Below are positions 1 through 6,746 of a stretch of 17,408 nucleotides of DNA, in pieces (positions within the stretch are counted from its first letter, which is position 1; every line of letters starts with the position of its first letter). The notes under the pieces are model-generated. The model was not told where the DNA came from and did not search any database. It saw nothing but the letters and a program-made list of their open reading frames with translations. A program made the translations under genes and the position numbers. The stretch covers positions 1 through 17,408 of the forward strand of contig CANFJD010000024.1 in NCBI GenBank assembly GCA_947447315.1, written 5' to 3'. Source of the DNA: Fimbriimonadaceae bacterium. GTDB taxonomy: Bacteria > Armatimonadota > Fimbriimonadia > Fimbriimonadales > Fimbriimonadaceae.

Positions 1-1510
1 AGAAGTAGTCATCCAATTCGATGCGATGAGCAACCTTTGGCTGAATGAAGCGTTCATTCTTTCCGTCGCTATCCCGAATCGAACGGACCAGGTGGGGGGC
101 GTAGGACGTGCCATTGTTGGCGACGAGCGCCATCAAATCGGCCATTTGGAGTGGCGTTACGTTTACCGCCCCCTGACCGATGGCGGCATTCACGACATCC
201 CCGGGATAGAACTGCTGCTCATTCTTCGGTCGGGCACGCCGTAACCATCGCTCGTTGGGGATATCCCCTCGGGATTCGCCGCCGATTTCGAGGTCGCTTC
301 GGCTACCAAATCCGGCCATTTCGGCGGTGGCAGTGAGTTGTTCACGCCCCATCCGGTAGCCAAGTGTACAGAAATAGGTGTTGCAGCTTTCCTCCATAGC
401 GTGCTTGAAATTGATCGGGCCATGGAAGTGAAGACACTTGGTGATTTTCTTGCCCATCTTGAAGCCGCCTCCGCAGTAGATTGACTCGTCGGGGTTCCAA
501 ACCCCGGCCCGGCGAGCGGCGATGGCAGTGAGGATTTTGAAGGTGCTTCCGGGGGCCAGGGCGGTCTGGATGGCCCGGTTCATGAGCGGGCGACGCTCTT
601 TGTCGTTCAAGGCGGACCATTCTTCGTCGCTGATACCGTTGTTGAAGATCGTCTGATCGTAAGTCGGGGCGCTCACCATGCAAAGGACTTCACCGGTTTT
701 CGGATCTAGCGCGACCGCACTTCCGGCAAAGCCGTAACTGCCCAACATGCTGGTAGCGATCTTCTGTAGCTTAGCGTCGAGAGTGAGGGTGAGTTGACTT
801 CCGGGAACGGGGGTGTCGCGTCCCACCAAACGCACGGGATGCTGGCGGGCATCCACTTCAAACTTTTCCCCGCCCTTGATTCCCATCAGGTCGGTTTCGT
901 AGGATTTTTCGATGCCTTGCTTGCCGACGTAGGGCCCTGGCTCTTTCCCCTGCGCCGTTATGCGCTTGACGTCATTGGGGCTGGGCACCCACACATAGCC
1001 GAGGACATGGGTGAAACTCGTGACGTCTGGATAGTAGCGCACCGGTTGGGTCTCGACGGTAATTCCCGGCATATCCTCGGTGGTCTCGGCGAGGCGCGAT
1101 CCGAGATGATATTCGACACCCGAATAAATCGGGGTGGCGGCCGTTTGGTTCCAGTTTGCTTCGCGCAACTTACTATCCAGCTTTTTGCGTTCCACCCCAA
1201 GCATTTGCGCTAACCGATCGAGGGTTTCGGGGTGCTTTTTGATTTCCGTGGGTACGGCCATTACGACGATTTCGGGGCGGACACCAGCCACTAGAACTCC
1301 ATTTCGATCGTAGATCAAACCCCGTGGAGCAGGTTGAGATACGGTTTTAGAGCGTGATCTTTCTGCAACCTCGGCCAATTCAGGACCGCGGACAATCTGG
1401 AGGTACCAGAGGCGAAGGAACAAGCCGGTGAGCCCCATCGCCAATACCGCCGGAAATGTCCACATTTGTGGCGTGATCTTTGGCTCCTCGGGAGCGTGGA
1501 TGACGGACAT
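1..1510 (-). CDS. mrdA: Penicillin-binding protein 2 (class B peptidoglycan transpeptidase), 3' end beyond the left edge
   Basis: Inner-membrane D,D-transpeptidase that cross-links peptidoglycan, in other bacteria with RodA and the elongasome. I translated this frame by hand. It is open from the ATG at 1508-1510 to the left edge (503 residues visible). Residues 17-36 form one membrane anchor. Next comes the pedestal start RGLIYDRNG, then a GKQGIEKSYE segment typical of the PBP2 dimerisation domain. The transpeptidase active site PGSTFK has catalytic Ser322 and Lys325, and the second motif is Ser375-Cys-Asn377. The KTG motif would lie beyond position 1 and cannot be checked. The start lies 2 bases after the PBP1A stop, with GGAGG 6 bases ahead of the ATG, so the two are surely co-transcribed. 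PBP2 (elongation) is preferred to PBP3 (division) on motif style, which is a family-level judgement. Confidence 0.93.
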   Translation of the reverse strand, partial: MSVIHAPEEPKITPQMWTFPAVLAMGLTGLFLRLWYLQIVRGPELAEVAERSRSKTVSQPAPRGLIYDRNGVLVAGVRPEIVVMAVPTEIKKHPETLDRLAQMLGVERKKLDSKLREANWNQTAATPIYSGVEYHLGSRLAETTEDMPGITVETQPVRYYPDVTSFTHVLGYVWVPSPNDVKRITAQGKEPGPYVGKQGIEKSYETDLMGIKGGEKFEVDARQHPVRLVGRDTPVPGSQLTLTLDAKLQKIATSMLGSYGFAGSAVALDPKTGEVLCMVSAPTYDQTIFNNGISDEEWSALNDKERRPLMNRAIQTALAPGSTFKILTAIAARRAGVWNPDESIYCGGGFKMGKKITKCLHFHGPINFKHAMEESCNTYFCTLGYRMGREQLTATAEMAGFGSRSDLEIGGESRGDIPNERWLRRARPKNEQQFYPGDVVNAAIGQGAVNVTPLQMADLMALVANNGTSYAPHLVRSIRDSDGKNERFIQPKVAHRIELDDYF

Positions 1511-1512
1511 TA

Positions 1513-3906
1513 TTAACCTCCGTGTTCCCGGCAAACTCGCCGAGGGACCTTACTCTTGGGGTAACGGCGCGTGACAGTACTGGGACAATATCGACTGGCA
1601 AGATCTCCGGTGTCCGCGCATAGCTCCACATCGATGGTTTCTTCTTTGGCGGTGGGTCGGCGGGGAGGATCCCGTTTCGGGGGAACCGGACTCGCATTGT
1701 TTCCGACCGCCATTTTTTCCGGAATAGTGTTCTCCGGAGATCCGTTTGGATTCGATTTTTCAGGATTGCCCTTCTCGGGAACGGTCGGATCCGTGCCTCC
1801 TCCCTTGGTCAGATCAGGTGAAGGCGTAATGCCGGCCGGATCTGGCTCGGGATTTATCGGGTCTCCGAAGGATGGATCGTCAAGGTTTGGATCGTTTGGA
1901 TCCATTTTCGTGGCATCGGTCGCGGCGGGATCGCCGGCCTTGGTGTCGTCACTCGCCGCTGGATTGAGGTTGACCCGCTGACTCTGCACCGAGATGGCTC
2001 CGGCCGTGGGATTGGTCCCATATTTCGGCACCGCATAGTTCATTACTGCAGTCCAAAACTGCACTGAGACCACGCCGCCGTAGACTCGACTGGACATTGG
2101 GCTGTTCGATTTGACGTTACCTACCCATGCTACGCCGACCAGCCCGTTGGAGTACCCGCAGAACCACGCATCGCGGTGATCGTTGGTTGTTCCCGTTTTG
2201 CCACGGGCATCGGGCACCACCATCGCCTTGTATCCCGTGCCGCTGGTAACGACACCCCTGAGGTAGCCATCCATCGTTTTCACGACGTCAGCATTCAGAA
2301 CGCCTCGGGTCACCATCGGACGATAATCCTTAAGCAGTGTGCCATCGGGGCTTATGATCCGCTTCAGCGGGCTGGGCTCGACGCGATCGCCACCAAGGGC
2401 GAAAACGCTATAAACCTCTGCCATTTGCATGGGACTGGCGGCGATGACACCTAACGGCAGCGATGCCACCGGAGGAATATCTTGGGTGAGTCCAAACACC
2501 TTGTGCGCATAATCCACGACAACTTCTCGCCCCGTGTCGAAGTAAACATGCAGAGCCGGACGGTTTATGGATTTTGCGATTGCGCGATCGATGGTGTAAA
2601 ACGGCGCATTTTCATTTTTCCCGCCATTTTGGGGTCGCCAGGGCGGCTGCCCCGGTCCCTGATCCATCGAGATGGGGGCGTTCGAAATCATCTGCCCAGG
2701 GTGGATCACACCAGTGGCCAATGCGGCCGAGTAGACAATTGGCTTGAAGCTGGAGCCTGGTTGGCGGGTGCCACTCGTTGCGACGTTGAATTTCTGCGTG
2801 GAGTAGTCTTGCCCCCCAACCTCGGCGAGAATGCCGCCATTTCGATCAATGAGAATGAACGCTCCCGCGGTTACTTTGCTGGCTCGATTTTGAGCGACGG
2901 TCTCGCGAACCGCATTATCAGCAATCTGCTGAACGTCTGGCTGGAGAGTGGTCTCAATCCGGTAGCCACCTTTCTTCAAGTCGATATCAGGAAATTCATC
3001 TCGTACAACCTTCAGCACGTGGTCGACGAAGTAGGGGGCACGCGAATGGGCTAACGCGGCCTTATAATGGGTGGTTTTAACCGCAGGGCGATCGCGGACA
3101 GCATCTTTGTACTGGCCGTTTGTGATCATGCCCTCTTCCTTCATCACGCCAAGGACGACATCACGGTTTTGAACTGCCTTTCGGTAGTTGACTTCAGGAT
3201 TCTGGTCACTGGGACGACGAACGCAACGCGCTAGCATGGCGGCTTCGCTGAGGGTGAGTTGATTAATCTCTTTGCCGAAGTAAACGTCGGCGGCGGAAGC
3301 TAGCCCGAACGCGCCTTCCCCGAAGTAGGCCAGTTTAAGATAGAGCTCAAGAAGTTGCTTTTTGGTTTTGCGCTTCTCGAGTTCTAGCGCCAAAACGATG
3401 TCGCGGGCTTTTCGCTCAGGGGTTTTATCGCCACCGTTCACCAATTGCTTGGCGATCTGCATCGTCATCGTACTGCCTCCTTGAGATGCCCTTCGATCTT
3501 TAGCGGAGACGAAAGCGGCGCGAACCAACCCGATGGGATCTACGCCGCTGTGCGTCCAGAATCGGCGGTCTTCAGCGGCAACGAAGGCATCCTGAACCAT
3601 CGGAGGAACATCATCGATGGAGAATGGCTTCCGATACATTTCGGAAATCTTGAGAAGCTCGGTGCCGTCGGCCGCAACAATCACCGACGGATTGCTGTCG
3701 GCGACGATGAGGCGATCTTCAACCGAGCTCATTTCCGACTGAACGTCCTTGGTGAGGATGATAAAGGTCACCACCACGGGAATCGCGAGCAACAGTAGCA
3801 ATATGAGCGTGCCGGCCAGAAACCGCTTAACAAACCTGACCAGGGGACGACGCGGAGGTGGACTTGGCCGTGCCGATGATCTTTTCTTTTGAACCTGGCT
3901 CGCCAC
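1513..3906 (-). CDS. Penicillin-binding protein 1A (bifunctional glycosyltransferase/transpeptidase) with a long Pro/Asp-rich tail
   Basis: Polymerises lipid II into glycan strands and cross-links them on the periplasmic face of the inner membrane. It has 797 residues from a GTG start. A basic N-terminus is followed by one TM helix (about 31-51). The GT51 domain has EDRRFWTHSGVD with catalytic Glu112, QGGSTMTMQIAKQL (142-155) and YFGEGAFGL (194-202). The transpeptidase domain has Ser385-S-F-Lys388, Ser446-I-Asn448 and KTGT (570-573). All catalytic motifs are intact. After about residue 640 comes a low-complexity linker rich in Pro, Asp, Asn and Gly (about 643-757). A small terminal module (758-797) has three cysteines (763, 774, 792), similar in look to tails of some class A PBPs. 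It lies 51 bases downstream of the RseB-like gene, with no Shine-Dalgarno site but TATAAA 7 bases ahead of the GTG, so it may also be transcribed alone. Confidence 0.96.
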   Translation of the reverse strand: MASQVQKKRSSARPSPPPRRPLVRFVKRFLAGTLILLLLLAIPVVVTFIILTKDVQSEMSSVEDRLIVADSNPSVIVAADGTELLKISEMYRKPFSIDDVPPMVQDAFVAAEDRRFWTHSGVDPIGLVRAAFVSAKDRRASQGGSTMTMQIAKQLVNGGDKTPERKARDIVLALELEKRKTKKQLLELYLKLAYFGEGAFGLASAADVYFGKEINQLTLSEAAMLARCVRRPSDQNPEVNYRKAVQNRDVVLGVMKEEGMITNGQYKDAVRDRPAVKTTHYKAALAHSRAPYFVDHVLKVVRDEFPDIDLKKGGYRIETTLQPDVQQIADNAVRETVAQNRASKVTAGAFILIDRNGGILAEVGGQDYSTQKFNVATSGTRQPGSSFKPIVYSAALATGVIHPGQMISNAPISMDQGPGQPPWRPQNGGKNENAPFYTIDRAIAKSINRPALHVYFDTGREVVVDYAHKVFGLTQDIPPVASLPLGVIAASPMQMAEVYSVFALGGDRVEPSPLKRIISPDGTLLKDYRPMVTRGVLNADVVKTMDGYLRGVVTSGTGYKAMVVPDARGKTGTTNDHRDAWFCGYSNGLVGVAWVGNVKSNSPMSSRVYGGVVSVQFWTAVMNYAVPKYGTNPTAGAISVQSQRVNLNPAASDDTKAGDPAATDATKMDPNDPNLDDPSFGDPINPEPDPAGITPSPDLTKGGGTDPTVPEKGNPEKSNPNGSPENTIPEKMAVGNNASPVPPKRDPPRRPTAKEETIDVELCADTGDLASRYCPSTVTRRYPKSKVPRRVCREHGG
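1517..1521 (-). promoter_or_regulatory. Ribosome binding site of PBP2 inside the PBP1A 3' end
   Basis: GGAGG on the minus strand, 6 bases before the PBP2 ATG. It overlaps the last Gly codons of PBP1A, which suggests translational coupling. It contrasts with the first genes of units in this window, which lack such sites. Confidence 0.8.
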
Positions 3907-3913
3907 TAAATAG

Positions 3914-3919
3914 TTTATA
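3914..3919 (-). promoter_or_regulatory. Candidate -10 box (TATAAA) just ahead of PBP1A
   Basis: On the minus strand TATAAA ends 7 bases before the GTG start; an overlapping TAAACT at 3912-3917 ends 5 bases before it. No -35 is evident. If used, the mRNA would be leaderless or nearly so and would separate PBP synthesis from the upstream sigma genes. Confidence 0.35.
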
Positions 3920-3941
3920 CCCGTCTACGTATTTCGCCAAA

Positions 3942-3959
3942 AGCCATCTGGCGATGGCT
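3942..3959 (-). terminator. Weak hairpin at the RseB-like stop codon, possible attenuator
   Basis: AGCCATC and GATGGCT pair as a 7-bp stem around a 4-base loop that begins within the TAG stop. On the minus strand it is followed by only three extra T residues. That is short for an intrinsic terminator, so partial termination or 3'-end protection is more likely than a full stop between the sigma genes and PBP1A. Confidence 0.35.
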
Positions 3960-4953
3960 AGGGCGTTATCACTATTAGACGCTTTAATCGCTCGAGCGTT
4001 GCGGACGGAACGTTACCGACGAGGGCAAAGTACCGATCTTTGTCTCGCCAGGAAAGCGTCTTCACTTCTTCGCGACCGAACCGGCGCAACTGTCCAGGAG
4101 CTACCTCGGCGAGGGTTTGGAACAGACTCACACGACCTTCGTCGCCCTTATACAACTGGAGGAGTACCTTTCCTTCGGGCGGGTTGAGGATACGACTGAA
4201 TTCCAGCTTAAAGCGGGCTTCCACGGGAAACTCGGTGAGCACAAATGGAGTTCCGGCGATGATGGTGCGGAGGTCATCGATCGGACGAACTACTTTGGCC
4301 CCTTTACGAGCCAAGCGGAAAAGACGGGGGTCAATTCGGTCGCGAAAATCTAGGCGAGTGAACTCGAATCGGGCGACGACCGTGCCAACGGAGTCGAATA
4401 GTTCTCGCTTTAACACAAGGCCCGTGGCATCATCGACGACCAATCTTTGCCGGACATTTCCGTCGGGATCCGTCATGGAAACTTCGCGACCGCGCCGGCC
4501 GACCACAACGCGAGCACCCGTCTCCTTAACGCGAACCCTATCCCCCATCCGCCGAATGAATTCGGCCATGCGCGTGAGTTCATTTTCCCGGCCGCCAGAA
4601 ATTCGAATGATATTTTGCTTTGGAAAGAATTCTCGCCGTTCATCGGCGGTTTCGACGACAATTTGACCAGCCTCATCGGAGTCCGGCGGGAATTCGGTGC
4701 GCGAACGCCGTCCGTCGACGGTCACGTATTCGATTCGCTTCTTATCAGTTCCATCACGTCGGAACTCAACAGTCCGCACACCGACGTAACGGTGCGTCCC
4801 GTAGCTTTGGAGGGCAAAGCTGAGAACCTGCGAAGTTGAATCTTCTGCGAATGCCGAACTGATAGCGACGGCAGACACAACGCTTGCGACAAAGATCCGT
4901 CGGACCGAAGACTTGCTCCGCGAAAACGCTTCAGAGAGAGATCGAATTTTCAT
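3958..4953 (-). CDS. RseB/MucB-like periplasmic sigma-factor regulator
   Basis: Predicted periplasmic protein, 331 residues from the ATG at 4951-4953. The frame opens further upstream at 4977, but the inner ATG gives a cleaner signal peptide: a basic n-region, FVASVVSAVAISSAFA, and cleavage after Ala36. The rest resembles RseB/MucB proteins, with an N-terminal LolA-like fold containing LVVDDATGLVLKRELFD and a following FTRLDF...IDPRLF stretch, then a smaller C-terminal domain. In the gammaproteobacterial system RseB binds the anti-sigma factor and protects it from regulated proteolysis; a similar role here is inferred from family and position. It overlaps the anti-sigma gene by 23 bases and is third in a sigma, anti-sigma, RseB order. 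LolA-like lipoprotein carriers are an alternative, less favoured because of the neighbours. Confidence 0.75.
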   Translation of the reverse strand: MKIRSLSEAFSRSKSSVRRIFVASVVSAVAISSAFAEDSTSQVLSFALQSYGTHRYVGVRTVEFRRDGTDKKRIEYVTVDGRRSRTEFPPDSDEAGQIVVETADERREFFPKQNIIRISGGRENELTRMAEFIRRMGDRVRVKETGARVVVGRRGREVSMTDPDGNVRQRLVVDDATGLVLKRELFDSVGTVVARFEFTRLDFRDRIDPRLFRLARKGAKVVRPIDDLRTIIAGTPFVLTEFPVEARFKLEFSRILNPPEGKVLLQLYKGDEGRVSLFQTLAEVAPGQLRRFGREEVKTLSWRDKDRYFALVGNVPSATLERLKRLIVITP

Positions 4954-5377
4954 CCACCAACTGGTTCCACATCTCATCGTCCCGCACGTGGTTAGACGCC
5001 TTGGTACCGGTTGACACTAATCCGATATTTCCTATCGCGGTGGGCCCGGCTACTTCCGCAGTCGCCGCGGCCGACCGAAATTCAGAAATCATTTTCGCTT
5101 CCAACGAACTTGTGCTAGTGGTGTCCGCGGCGGAGTGAAGAAACATAACTCCCGCAAGGCTCACGGCAAAGGCTAACCCAGCTGCGGGGCGTAACCAGAA
5201 AAACACTCGCTTACGCCGCTGTAGGAAGAGACTCTCGGCCCGAAGGGCTTCGTTGAGGTTGCTCCGCCACGCAAGGCTGAGCGATTCTTCTTTGAGGTTG
5301 CCGACGAGCTCGGAGACCGACATGCCACCGCCCTGATCCGGTCGGTTTGGAGTCGATTGGTCCTCAAGTTTCTTCAT
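4931..5377 (-). CDS. Putative membrane anti-sigma factor without a zinc motif
   Basis: 148-residue protein encoded directly after the ECF sigma gene. Its ATG overlaps the sigma TGA as ATGA, and GGAGG lies a few bases upstream, so the two are translationally coupled. Residues 1-56 are cytoplasmic-looking and include a helical stretch (LSLAWRSNLNEALRAE, about 33-48). One TM helix spans about 60-82, leaving a short periplasmic tail that could contact the RseB-like protein. There is no cysteine anywhere, so the HxxxCxxC zinc anti-sigma motif is absent. The call rests on size, topology and position rather than on a recognised domain. Confidence 0.65.
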   Translation of the reverse strand: MKKLEDQSTPNRPDQGGGMSVSELVGNLKEESLSLAWRSNLNEALRAESLFLQRRKRVFFWLRPAAGLAFAVSLAGVMFLHSAADTTSTSSLEAKMISEFRSAAATAEVAGPTAIGNIGLVSTGTKASNHVRDDEMWNQLVDENSISL

Positions 5378-6099
5378 TTCTTCCCTCCGTCCAGATACGC
5401 CGAGATTACGGATTGTAAATGACCGCGAGCCAAAAATAGCCGACTTTTTACGGTGCCAACCGGAATGGTGAGCAAAGCGGCAATTTCTTCGTAGCTCATT
5501 TCTTCTTTATCGTGCAGTAGGAGGACTGACCTTAATTTTTCACTCATGGTTCCAATCCCGCCTTCCACAACTTCCATCAATTCGTCGTTCAAGAGGATGT
5601 CATCGGGGGACCATCGGTGATCGGGGATATCCTGCGTCTCGTTGGTCTCTACATCCATTTCCAACGACACCTCGTGGATGCTGCGATCAGACTTACGCGC
5701 TCGATCGATGCAGAGGTTGTGCGCTATGCGGAAGAGCCAAGTGCGCATCGAAGCACGACCGTCGAACCGGTGGATGTTTTGGAACGCTTTGATGAATACT
5801 TCTTGGGTCACATCGGCGGCTTCTTCCGGGGAAGAAACCATTCGCTTGACGAAGCCAAAGATTCGGGCTTCGTACGCATCGACAAGTTTTCCAAATGCTT
5901 CATAATCGTGGCGACGACAACGGTCTAGGAGCGTTGCTTCATCGACTTCGCTGAGAGACGGCCGTGTTTTCAAAATGACGGATTCTCGAGCCGGATTGGC
6001 GTGACCCAGACGCGCGCTAGTGACTCCGACTGCGCCGGATAACACATCCATGCGCACGTCGCCGCCAAACTTTCCAGCCGCTGACTTTGTCCTCATCAC
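5374..6099 (-). CDS. ECF RNA polymerase sigma factor (RpoE/SigW-like)
   Basis: Directs RNA polymerase to a stress regulon. Region 2 lies at about 65-135, with DVTQEVFIKAFQNIHRF (96-112) and RTWLFRIAHNLCIDRARK (119-136), both hallmarks of sigma-70 region 2. Region 4 lies at about 176-231, with the helix-turn-helix MSYEEIAALLTIPVGTVKSRLF (201-222). The open frame gives 241 residues from GTG 6099 (ATG follows at 6096), about 55 more before region 2 than usual, so either there is an N-terminal extension or the true start is internal (for example Met17). A TAGCGT box 8 bases ahead of the GTG supports the long form. Together with the next two genes it forms a sigma, anti-sigma, RseB set. Confidence 0.93.
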   Translation of the reverse strand: MMRTKSAAGKFGGDVRMDVLSGAVGVTSARLGHANPARESVILKTRPSLSEVDEATLLDRCRRHDYEAFGKLVDAYEARIFGFVKRMVSSPEEAADVTQEVFIKAFQNIHRFDGRASMRTWLFRIAHNLCIDRARKSDRSIHEVSLEMDVETNETQDIPDHRWSPDDILLNDELMEVVEGGIGTMSEKLRSVLLLHDKEEMSYEEIAALLTIPVGTVKSRLFLARGHLQSVISAYLDGGKK

Positions 6100-6107
6100 T
6101 AGCCTGA

Positions 6108-6113
6108 ACGCTA
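6108..6113 (-). promoter_or_regulatory. Candidate -10 box (TAGCGT) for the sigma operon
   Basis: TANNNT-type hexamer ending 8 bases before the GTG at 6097-6099, with no Shine-Dalgarno site between. The spacing matches other unit-leading genes in the window and would give a leaderless transcript. The palindrome at 6140-6168 is a competing promoter candidate. Confidence 0.35.
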
Positions 6114-6139
6114 GGGGACGGCAAATGTTTACTTAAAAT

Positions 6140-6168
6140 AGGAACGGGCGATACAATCGCCCGTTCCT
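6140..6168 (-). terminator. Perfect 13-bp inverted repeat: terminator of the outer-membrane protein gene, possibly also an ECF-type promoter
   Basis: The arms 6140-6152 and 6156-6168 are exact inverse complements around a 3-base loop. On the minus strand the hairpin follows the 6192 stop and runs into TATTTTAAGT, a reasonable intrinsic terminator. The same bases spell GGAAC, 16 bases, then CGTT in both directions, a layout like ECF sigma promoters. On the minus strand this would start transcription about 37 bases before the sigma gene. Confidence 0.7.
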
Positions 6169-6191
6169 AGGTCTACTCAACAGAGGTGAGT

Positions 6192-6698
6192 TTAGAAGCG
6201 AATACCAGCGTATACGCCGAAGCCGCTCAGCTGGCTTTCGTCGTTGCCCCAGTATCGGGCTTCGACGAAGATTGGCTGGGGGCCCTCGATGACCGTGAAT
6301 CCGGCACCGATAGCGTAAGCAAGCTTCGTTTCCGACTTGGTGCCTGAACCATTTGAGTAACGGCTGAACGAAACACCAACGCCGCCAATGTAATACAGCT
6401 TCGGCGATAGGTGGCCGACGTAGTTAATCAGCACCGGAAGGGCCCGGTAGTCACCGCGACCGTAGTAGTCGAGCGAAATTGCATAGTCCGCCGAGTAGCC
6501 CGAATCTTTGGTCACGGCACCGTACTTAAGGGTGTATGTTCCGCCCACGGCCAACCACGTCTTCGACGTCTTCTTAGCCTGGCTGTCGGTGGGGAAAAAT
6601 CCTCCAACACGAAGCGAAATGTTGTTCGAATCGGTCGACTGTGCGAATGCAGGAACGACGGTTACGGCGGCTAACGCAGCCAAAGCTAGCTTGTTCAT
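6192..6698 (-). CDS. Small outer-membrane beta-barrel-like protein
   Basis: 168 residues. A signal peptide (MNKLALAALAAVTVVPAFA, cleaved before Gln20) leads into short alternating amphipathic strands rich in Gly, Tyr and aromatic residues (for example LRVGGFF, LAVGGTYTLKYG, YYIGGVGVSFSRYS, FVEARYWG, GVYAGIRF). The terminal residue is Phe, the usual outer-membrane insertion signal. The size suggests an eight-stranded barrel. A good Shine-Dalgarno site (AAGGAAG) sits just upstream of the ATG. It forms its own unit, with a -10 candidate at 6733-6738 and a terminator at 6140-6168. The specific role is unknown; its place next to an envelope sigma factor is suggestive but not proof of a link. Confidence 0.75.
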   Translation of the reverse strand: MNKLALAALAAVTVVPAFAQSTDSNNISLRVGGFFPTDSQAKKTSKTWLAVGGTYTLKYGAVTKDSGYSADYAISLDYYGRGDYRALPVLINYVGHLSPKLYYIGGVGVSFSRYSNGSGTKSETKLAYAIGAGFTVIEGPQPIFVEARYWGNDESQLSGFGVYAGIRF

Positions 6699-6732
6699 TC
6701 TTCTTCCTTGACGGGCATCTCAGCCCGAGTTA

Positions 6733-6738
6733 ACTATA
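6733..6738 (-). promoter_or_regulatory. Candidate -10 box (TATAGT) for the outer-membrane protein gene
   Basis: Minus-strand TATAGT about 34 bases before the start codon, leaving room for a short leader that carries AAGGAAG. No clear -35 was found. Confidence 0.4.
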
Positions 6739-6746
6739 GCACCGCA

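Noticed and set aside
794..1213. Open frame of 139 codons on the plus strand
   Set aside because: It is antisense to PBP2, whose frame translates cleanly with its motifs across this region.
1693..1977. Short similar DNA units in the PBP1A tail region as tandem repeats
   Set aside because: The units are irregular and explained by biased Pro/Asp/Asn/Gly codons; no exact repeat unit was found.
2482..3054. Open frame of 190 codons on the plus strand
   Set aside because: It lies inside the PBP1A transpeptidase region on the other strand and shows no domain or signal.
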